DNA from: Acidobacteriota bacterium
Lineage (GTDB): Bacteria; Acidobacteriota; Vicinamibacteria; Vicinamibacterales; UBA2999
Assembly: GCA_020851835.1 (NCBI GenBank)
Contig: JADZBZ010000567.1
Span: 1-5,459 of the forward strand
Length of the DNA stretch: 5,459 bases
Direction: 5' to 3'
A model generated the notes under the pieces. The model searched no databases, was not told where the DNA came from, and saw nothing but the letters and a program-made list of their open reading frames with translations. The position numbers were made by a program, and so were the translations under genes. The first letter of the stretch is position 1. Every line of letters starts with the position of its first letter. Positions 1 to 4,293 of the stretch are shown piece by piece.

Positions 1-748
1 CGAGCGACGTGCCCGACAGCGCCACTTCGACGTCGTGGACGGCCAGGGCATTGCCCGCCAGCAGCACCTGCACGTAGCCGCTCCGAACCAGCTCGCAGAA
101 GTATTCGCCACCGCCGGTGTGCACGACTACGGGGCCGGCCACGAACGCGATGCGGCCGCCCTGCTCGCGGGCCTTGTGGAGCATCTCGGCTACGCGGGTC
201 ACGGCGGTCTCGACGCGCCGCTCGGACGACACCTCGTTGCTCATGAACCCAAAGGTCGGCTTGTCGCGCGATTGCAGGTCGGGCTGCACCCGCACGCCCT
301 GCATACCGCAGACCACCAGGTCGCCCTTCCGGATATCCCGGATCTTCCGGCACGTCGCCGAGCCGCCCTCCACGACAATCGCCGCGTCCATGCGCTGATG
401 CTCGACGAGCAGCCAGCGGCCGTCGATGGAAATCGACGTGCGGTGGTTCGTGGTGGAGTAGAAATCCTCGGGTGCCGCGCCGTCCAGGTCGGCGGCGCGG
501 AGCACCGTGTCGGGCGCACCCTTGACATAGCAGCCGAACACCGAGAGCTTGGCCAGCAGGCTCTCCAGCGAGTCGTTCGTCGACGCAAGCAGCCTCAGCA
601 CGAGCCGCGACGGCGACTCGTTGGTCCGCCCGACATCGAGCCGGACGATCTCGTACTCGGCCGGGTGCTCGACGATGGTCGTGAGAATCGACTGGAGGTT
701 CCCCGAGTCGATCAGGTGGCCTTCGGCTTCGACGGTTTCGGTGAACAC
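1..748 (-). CDS. LOR/SDH-domain protein, archaeal-type ornithine cyclodeaminase family (TIGR00300-like), 3' end cut by window
   Basis: The 249 visible residues match the TIGR00300 family, whose characterised members are linked to ornithine cyclodeamination (ornithine to proline plus ammonia) and which share the LOR/SDH conserved region of plant lysine-ketoglutarate reductase/saccharopine dehydrogenase. Visible signatures in order: GHLIDSG (residues 10-16), the N-terminal LOR/SDH region to about residue 100, FYSTTNHRT (96-104), RMDAAIVV (119-126), GDLVVCGMQGVRV (142-154), FMSNEVSSERR (168-178), VAGPVVVHTGGGEYF (203-217) and LLAGNALAVHDVE (229-241), which begins the probable nucleotide-binding half. 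Family proteins are about 400 residues, so some 150 are missing. The start is a GTG. An in-frame TGA two codons upstream and the conserved GHLIDS at residue 10 leave no better choice. No Shine-Dalgarno is seen; a weak TAACTT lies 14 bases upstream. The protein begins directly with the LOR/SDH domain, so it lacks the N-terminal arginine dihydrolase domain of cyanobacterial ArgZ/AgrE. Family is firm; the exact reaction is inferred. Confidence 0.9.
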   Translation of the reverse strand, partial: MFTETVEAEGHLIDSGNLQSILTTIVEHPAEYEIVRLDVGRTNESPSRLVLRLLASTNDSLESLLAKLSVFGCYVKGAPDTVLRAADLDGAAPEDFYSTTNHRTSISIDGRWLLVEHQRMDAAIVVEGGSATCRKIRDIRKGDLVVCGMQGVRVQPDLQSRDKPTFGFMSNEVSSERRVETAVTRVAEMLHKAREQGGRIAFVAGPVVVHTGGGEYFCELVRSGYVQVLLAGNALAVHDVEVALSGTSL

Positions 749-812
749 GTGTCAGAGATCAGAAGTTAAGGGCCACGGCTTGGCGCGGGCCGGTGGGTGC
801 AGGCCGGGTCCA

Positions 813-1283
813 TCAGGGGGCGCCCGGGTTGGACGTGTAGCTCGCATTCAGGAGCTTCCACCGGCCGGCGTCGTTGACGAGCGTGAAATAGTCGACGCCG
901 TGGGACCGCACCTCGCCCTCAACCACCACGGTGAAGTCGGCGCGCAAGAAAGCCAGCCGACCGCTTTCGACGTGGACGGTGACGCTAGTGAGCGGCTCGC
1001 GGAACACGGTGGACGCGGTCTGCGCCTTCAGCGCCGTCAGCCACTCGTCGGCCGTCTGGTGGGACGTCGTCCACTGGCCGTCCCGCTGCCGCACCACGAC
1101 CATCGTGGCTTTCGGCGCGAACTGGGCGGGCAGCGCGTCGAGGCGCCGGTGGCCCAGGTCGTCCAGGAACTGCTCGACGGCCCGCCGCACGGCGGCCGTC
1201 TCGGGACTGGCAGGCTGCGCCGTCGCGGGCGCGGCGACGAGGAGGAGGAGGAAGGCGATCGTGGCGAGAACTGCGTGACGCAT
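813..1283 (-). CDS. Exported NTF2/SnoaL-like (DUF4440-type) protein
   Basis: This 156-residue protein has a typical Sec signal peptide: MRHAV, a hydrophobic core AFLLLLVAAP (residues 10-19) and an A-T-A cleavage motif, with probable cleavage after residue 22. The mature part (about 134 residues) fits the NTF2/SnoaL alpha+beta cone fold: helix AAVRRAVEQFLDDL (30-43), the 'F-A-P-K-A' turn before the first strand (55-59), helix TADEWLTALKAQ (77-88), then strands rich in alternating hydrophobics ending in GRWKLLNASYTS (140-151). That last segment resembles the 'W+I...S' ending of DUF4440 proteins. These proteins can be enzymes, binding proteins or non-catalytic, so no reaction is assigned; action in the periplasm is inferred from the signal. 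The ATG start is set by the signal peptide and a GGGGAG Shine-Dalgarno seven bases upstream. The frame stays open far upstream through htpX, but that extension is only a shadow of htpX. It follows htpX by 35 bases and is probably co-transcribed with it. Confidence 0.85.
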   Translation of the reverse strand: MRHAVLATIAFLLLLVAAPATAQPASPETAAVRRAVEQFLDDLGHRRLDALPAQFAPKATMVVVRQRDGQWTTSHQTADEWLTALKAQTASTVFREPLTSVTVHVESGRLAFLRADFTVVVEGEVRSHGVDYFTLVNDAGRWKLLNASYTSNPGAP

Positions 1284-1290
1284 GAGTCGT

Positions 1291-1296
1291 CTCCCC
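1291..1296 (-). promoter_or_regulatory. Shine-Dalgarno sequence of the NTF2-like gene
   Basis: On the minus strand GGGGAG is followed by seven bases and then the ATG at 1283. It fixes this start against the long upstream extension of the same frame. It is the only clear Shine-Dalgarno among the starts in the window, which suits a gene translated from an internal position of a longer mRNA. Confidence 0.7.
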
Positions 1297-1318
1297 GTGG
1301 TCGATTGTCCGAGGCCGG

Positions 1319-2176
1319 CTACCGCGCGTTCTGCAGCGCGGCGATGCGATCTTCGAGCGGCGGGTGGGTGGTGAGCAGCGCCATCCAACTGCGCGCCCCC
1401 GATATTTTCATCGTGGCCAGCGCGGGATGGCCGGTCTCGATCGTCCGCGTGTTCTGCTGCAGGCGCTGCAGTGCGGCGATCATCTTGCCGCGCCCCGCCA
1501 GCGTGCCGGCGCCGGCGTCGGCGCGGAACTCGCGCGCGCGAGAGAACCAGGCGACGATCATCATGCCGAAGATGCCGAGCACCATCTGCAGGACCATGAC
1601 GATCATGAAATACACCATACCCGACATCCGTTCGTCGGTGGCGTTGCGCAGGATGCCCGCGATGACGCGGGCGAAGAACATGACGAAGGCGTTCACGACG
1701 CCCTGAATGAGCGTCATCGTCACCATGTCGCCGTTCTGGATGTGCGACACCTCGTGTGCCAGCACGCCCTCCACTTCGTCCCGGCTCATCGTGCGCAGCA
1801 GCCCGGTGGACACGGCCACGAGGCTCCGGCTCTTGCTGGGCCCGGTGGCGAAGGCATTCACTTCGGGCGACTCGTAGAAGCCCACTTCCGGCATGGGCAG
1901 GCCCGCGCGATCGGTGAGCTGCCGGATGGTGCTGTACGTCCAGTCCAGGTCCGGCTGGCCGGTGCGGCCGTCCACGAGCCGCACGCCCATCGCCTGCTTG
2001 GCGATGAACCGCGACATCTGGAGCGAGATGAACGCGCCGCCCATGCCCCACACCAGACAGAAGACGAACATACCCTGCAGGCTGCCGTAGCGATCGATCC
2101 CCAGGACGCTGAGGATCACGGTCAGGGTGGCGATGATGACCAGGTTGGTGGCCAGGAACAGAGCGATGCGCTTCAT
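1319..2176 (-). CDS. htpX: Membrane-bound zinc metalloprotease HtpX (peptidase family M48)
   Basis: HtpX is an inner-membrane zinc endopeptidase that degrades misfolded membrane proteins, in E. coli alongside FtsH. The 285 residues fit the family (E. coli HtpX is 293). Visible parts: two N-terminal membrane segments (about 5-24 and 33-52), a cytoplasmic stretch with the conserved NAFATG (107-112), the zinc-binding HEVSH motif at 141-145 (His141, Glu142, His145), two further hydrophobic segments (about 155-175 and 187-209), then SRAREFRADAGAG (212-224), in which Glu216 is the expected third zinc ligand, and the C-terminal THPPLEDRIAAL (270-281). All catalytic residues are present, so the protein should be active. 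The ATG start gives the typical MKRIALFLATN opening. No Shine-Dalgarno is seen, but a TATATT hexamer ends seven bases upstream, so the mRNA may be leaderless. HtpX is often under envelope-stress control in other bacteria; no known regulator site is recognised here. The gene may be co-transcribed with the NTF2-like gene downstream. Confidence 0.96.
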   Translation of the reverse strand: MKRIALFLATNLVIIATLTVILSVLGIDRYGSLQGMFVFCLVWGMGGAFISLQMSRFIAKQAMGVRLVDGRTGQPDLDWTYSTIRQLTDRAGLPMPEVGFYESPEVNAFATGPSKSRSLVAVSTGLLRTMSRDEVEGVLAHEVSHIQNGDMVTMTLIQGVVNAFVMFFARVIAGILRNATDERMSGMVYFMIVMVLQMVLGIFGMMIVAWFSRAREFRADAGAGTLAGRGKMIAALQRLQQNTRTIETGHPALATMKISGARSWMALLTTHPPLEDRIAALQNAR

Positions 2177-2183
2177 GGGATCA

Positions 2184-2189
2184 AATATA
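2184..2189 (-). promoter_or_regulatory. Candidate -10 element for htpX (possible leaderless start)
   Basis: The minus strand reads TATATT, five of six matches to TATAAT, in the only AT-rich patch of this gap. It is followed by seven bases and the htpX ATG, so a transcript would be expected to begin at or within a base or so of the start codon. No good TTGACA-like -35 is found at 16 to 18 bases spacing; that slot is occupied by a 10-base tandem repeat. The inference rests on sequence only. Confidence 0.45.
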
Positions 2190-2195
2190 TCGCGG

Positions 2196-2225
2196 ACGGG
2201 TGTCGAGCGGTGCGGACAGGTGCGG
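2196..2225. repeat. Three imperfect 10-base tandem repeats upstream of htpX
   Basis: The plus strand reads ACGGGTGTCG, AGCGGTGCGG and ACAGGTGCGG head to tail, with A1, G4, G5, T6, G7 and G10 shared by all three. The 10-base period places each unit on nearly the same face of the helix. The block spans about -20 to -49 relative to the htpX start codon, covering the usual -35 position, so it could be a binding site for an activator or repressor. Chance repetition in GC-rich DNA is the alternative. Confidence 0.4.
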
Positions 2226-2242
2226 TCGGCGGCGAGCGCGCC

Positions 2243-3025
2243 CTACCGCACCGCGGCGTACCCCTCGGCCAGCTTCTTCCGGGCGGCCTCGACCTCGCGG
2301 TGGAACACGAACAGGGCGTCCGCGTTGTCGGCCGTCTTGTCGGTGAAGTTCCAGGTCTTGCCGCCCTTCTGCTTCACGCGCAGGTTCTTCTCCAGGTAGT
2401 CCACGGCGAAGGTTTCCACCTGGGCGTACGGCAGCTTGAAGGCATCGTTCCGGTTGGACGTTTCGTAGGTCAGGCCGTCCACGGTGGCCACGAGCGTGCC
2501 CTCGCAGCTGCCCATGCCGTGCTTGTGCGTCACCGCAATGCGTTTGTTCAGCCGCACCTCCCGGAACCGCATCGTCAGAGGATTGTCGCCGGCGGCGAGA
2601 TCGACAGCGCGCTCGATGCCATCGTACCCGTCGGCGGTGAGCTTCACTTGCTTCCGTCCGGGCTCGAGCCGGTCGAGCCTGAGTGGCGTGGTCCCCACGT
2701 ATTGCCGATCCAGAAAGACCGAGGCGCCCGGCACGTCACTGGTGAGCACCATGGTTGCCAGCGTCGGCGCCGCCGGCGCGGGTGGCGGTTCGGCCGGCTC
2801 GGCCTTCCGTGCGACGGGTGCCTTGCGGGCGGGCGGAGGCGCCGCCGGGGCCGGCTCGGCCGGTTCGGGCGCCGGTTCGGGCACGACCGGGGCCGCGGCC
2901 GGGGCCGGCGCGGTGACCGCCCGGGCCGGCGCCTCGTCGGGCGCGCTGTCGCGGACGACAACCAAGGCGATGCCCGCAAGCAGGATCACGGCGGCCAGTG
3001 CAGAAAGGATCAGCTTGAGCTTCAC
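2243..3025 (-). CDS. Membrane-anchored PEGA-domain protein with Ala/Pro-rich linker and C-terminal uncharacterised domain
   Basis: The 260-residue protein has four parts. Residues 1-24 (MKLKL, then a hydrophobic run to LVVV) form a signal anchor or uncleaved signal peptide. Residues 28-89 are a low-complexity linker of Ala, Pro, Glu and later Lys/Arg, suited to spanning periplasm or cell wall. Residues about 91-150 are a PEGA domain: VLTSDVPGASVFLDRQYVG (93-111), TPLRLDRLEPGRKQVKLTADGY (113-134) and a closing strand; these are small beta-sandwich domains common in surface proteins. Residues about 155-243 (THKHGMGSCEG at 166-176, DGLTYETS at 183-190, YAQVETFAVD at 200-209, KTWNFTD at 223-229) form a second, strand-rich domain that resembles a small PH-like barrel; that is a guess. 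A short charged helix, VEAARKKLAEGY, ends the protein. The start is GTG; no in-frame ATG lies near, no Shine-Dalgarno is seen, and TACGAT lies six bases upstream. It diverges from the ATP-grasp gene and precedes htpX by 66 bases. Function unknown; an envelope role is inferred. Confidence 0.85.
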   Translation of the reverse strand: MKLKLILSALAAVILLAGIALVVVRDSAPDEAPARAVTAPAPAAAPVVPEPAPEPAEPAPAAPPPARKAPVARKAEPAEPPPAPAAPTLATMVLTSDVPGASVFLDRQYVGTTPLRLDRLEPGRKQVKLTADGYDGIERAVDLAAGDNPLTMRFREVRLNKRIAVTHKHGMGSCEGTLVATVDGLTYETSNRNDAFKLPYAQVETFAVDYLEKNLRVKQKGGKTWNFTDKTADNADALFVFHREVEAARKKLAEGYAAVR

Positions 3026-3031
3026 GACCGA

Positions 3032-3037
3032 ATCGTA
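3032..3037 (-). promoter_or_regulatory. Candidate -10 element for the PEGA gene (possible leaderless start)
   Basis: The minus strand reads TACGAT, four of six matches to TATAAT including the key first TA and last T, six bases before the GTG at 3025. There is no Shine-Dalgarno in between. The -35 slot at 17 bases spacing reads CTAGCA, only three of six matches. The hexamer's first two bases overlap the left arm of an inverted repeat. Confidence 0.35.
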
Positions 3038-3059
3038 GCACTGACGATGGCCTGTGCTA
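3036..3059. promoter_or_regulatory. Inverted repeat between divergent genes, candidate operator
   Basis: TAGCAC (3036-3041) and GTGCTA (3054-3059) are perfect inverted repeats with a 12-base spacer, giving 18 bases between arm centres, under two helical turns. The left arm overlaps the candidate -10 of the PEGA gene. The right arm lies exactly in the -35 position expected for both candidate promoters at 17-base spacing. A dimeric regulator binding here could control both directions. Six-base arms can also occur by chance. Confidence 0.35.
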
Positions 3060-3076
3060 GCCGGCCCTCAATCATC

Positions 3077-3082
3077 GATAAT
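3077..3082 (+). promoter_or_regulatory. Candidate -10 element for the ATP-grasp gene (possible leaderless start)
   Basis: GATAAT matches TATAAT in five of six positions and ends seven bases before the GTG at 3090, with no Shine-Dalgarno in the gap (TCCCCTC). The geometry is the same as for htpX. The hexamer lies inside an imperfect 14-base palindrome (3070-3083) centred on ATCGAT with one mismatched pair. The -35 slot reads GTGCTA, three of six matches. Confidence 0.45.
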
Positions 3083-3089
3083 TCCCCTC

Positions 3090-4283
3090 GTGACCATCCT
3101 CTGCCTGGCGTCGTACTTCAAGGGGCACGCCTTCCTCCGCGAAGCGCACCGGTTGGGCTGCCGCGTGCTGCTGGTCACCTCGGAGAGCCTCAGGGACGCG
3201 GCGTGGCCCCGGGAGGCCCTCGCCGAGACGTTCTACGTCCCCGACGTCAACAAGCAGTGGAAGCTGGACGATCTCGTCCTGGGCGTGAGCCACCTGGCGA
3301 GGCGGGAGGCCATCGACCGCATCGTACCCCTCGACGACTTCGACCTGGAAAAGGCCGCCGCGCTCCGCGAGCACTTGCGGGTGCCGGGAATGGGCGAGAC
3401 CACCACGCGTCACTTCCGCGACAAACTGGCCATGCGGGTGAAGGCGGCCGGCGACGGCATCGCCGTTCCCGACTTCGTGCACGTGCTCAGCGACGAGCGC
3501 ATCCGCGCCTTCTGCGCCCGCGTCGCCCCACCGTGGTTCCTGAAGCCCCGGCAGCAGGCGGGCGCCATCGGCATCCGCAAGATTCACGGCGAGGACGAGT
3601 TGTGGGCCGCCATCGACGAACTGGGCGAACGCGCATCCCATTACCTGCTGGAGACGTTCGTGGCCGGCGACGTCTACCACGTCGACTCCATCGTCTACCA
3701 ACGGGAGGTGCGGCTCGCCGTCGCCAGCCGCTACGGTACGCCGCCCTTCGACGTGTCGCACGGCGGCGGTGTCTTCACGTCGAGTCTGGTGGAGCGGGGG
3801 TCGACGGACGACCGCGACGTGCTCGAGCTGAACCGGCGGGTGCTCACGTCGCTCGGGCTCGTGCGAGGTGTATCGCACAGCGAGTACATCCGCGGATTGG
3901 ACGGGCAGTTCGTGTTCCTGGAGACCTCGGCGCGCGTCGGCGGGGCGCACATTGCCGATCTGGTCGAGGCGGCCACGGGGCTCAACCTGTGGGCCGAGTG
4001 GGCCAGGATCGAACAGGCCGGCGGCGAGACGCCCTACGATGTTCGCCCGGCCAGGGCCGACTACGCCGGGCTGGTGGTGACTCTGGCTCGGCAGGAGCAC
4101 CCGTCGCTGGACGCCTACTCGGATCCGGAAGTCGTGTGGCGGCTCGACAAGCGTCACCACGCCGGGTTGATCGTCGGTTCGGCGTCCTTCCCGCGGGTGC
4201 AGGCACTGGTGAACGCCTACGCCCGCCGCTTCGTCGACGACTTCGCTGCCACGCTGCCCGCGCCAAGTTCGCCCTACGACTGA
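3090..4283 (+). CDS. ATP-grasp domain protein (carboxylate-amine ligase-like), substrate unknown
   Basis: ATP-grasp enzymes join a carboxylate to an amine or thiol through an acyl-phosphate using ATP. The 397 residues show the expected order. First comes an N-terminal Rossmann-like pre-ATP-grasp domain beginning MTILCLASYFKGHAFLREA (1-19), with IVPLDDFDLEKAA (78-90). Then the ATP-grasp entry FRDKLAMRVKAAG (109-121), the nucleotide-binding Lys152 in WFLKPRQQAGAIGIRK (149-164), the hinge strand YLLETFVAGDVYHVDS (185-200), a loop SHGGGVF (223-229), and the metal/phosphate region with Glu265 (HSEY), Glu278 and Arg282 in FLETSARVGGAH (276-287). The Asn usual two residues after the last metal-binding Glu is Ser280 here. 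GTG at 3090 is chosen because it gives the standard opening of the family; the frame is open back to a GTG at 3054, but that extension overlaps the inverted repeat and has no family-like residues. No signal peptide, so cytoplasmic. The phytase-like gene follows after 10 bases. The family is firm; the substrate cannot be named. Confidence 0.88.
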   Translation: MTILCLASYFKGHAFLREAHRLGCRVLLVTSESLRDAAWPREALAETFYVPDVNKQWKLDDLVLGVSHLARREAIDRIVPLDDFDLEKAAALREHLRVPGMGETTTRHFRDKLAMRVKAAGDGIAVPDFVHVLSDERIRAFCARVAPPWFLKPRQQAGAIGIRKIHGEDELWAAIDELGERASHYLLETFVAGDVYHVDSIVYQREVRLAVASRYGTPPFDVSHGGGVFTSSLVERGSTDDRDVLELNRRVLTSLGLVRGVSHSEYIRGLDGQFVFLETSARVGGAHIADLVEAATGLNLWAEWARIEQAGGETPYDVRPARADYAGLVVTLARQEHPSLDAYSDPEVVWRLDKRHHAGLIVGSASFPRVQALVNAYARRFVDDFAATLPAPSSPYD

Positions 4284-4293
4284 GCCCCGGCCC

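Noticed and set aside
35..769. 244-codon plus-strand frame opposite the ornithine cyclodeaminase-like gene
   Set aside because: The opposite strand carries clear family motifs through the whole length; this frame shows none.
749..812. Possible terminator hairpin between the NTF2-like and ornithine cyclodeaminase-like genes (GGCC-rich segments)
   Set aside because: Only 4- to 5-base self-complementary GGCC elements are seen, with no stable stem and no T-run on either strand.
1284..2051. Upstream extension of the NTF2-like frame to give a 412-residue protein
   Set aside because: The extension lies wholly over htpX and the gap, is Arg/His-rich, and would bury a good signal peptide and Shine-Dalgarno at 1283.
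2820..2930. GC-rich repetitive stretch (repeated GCCGG/CCGGTTCGGGC units)
   Set aside because: It is explained by the Ala/Pro/Glu-rich linker of the PEGA protein and need not be a regulatory or mobile repeat.
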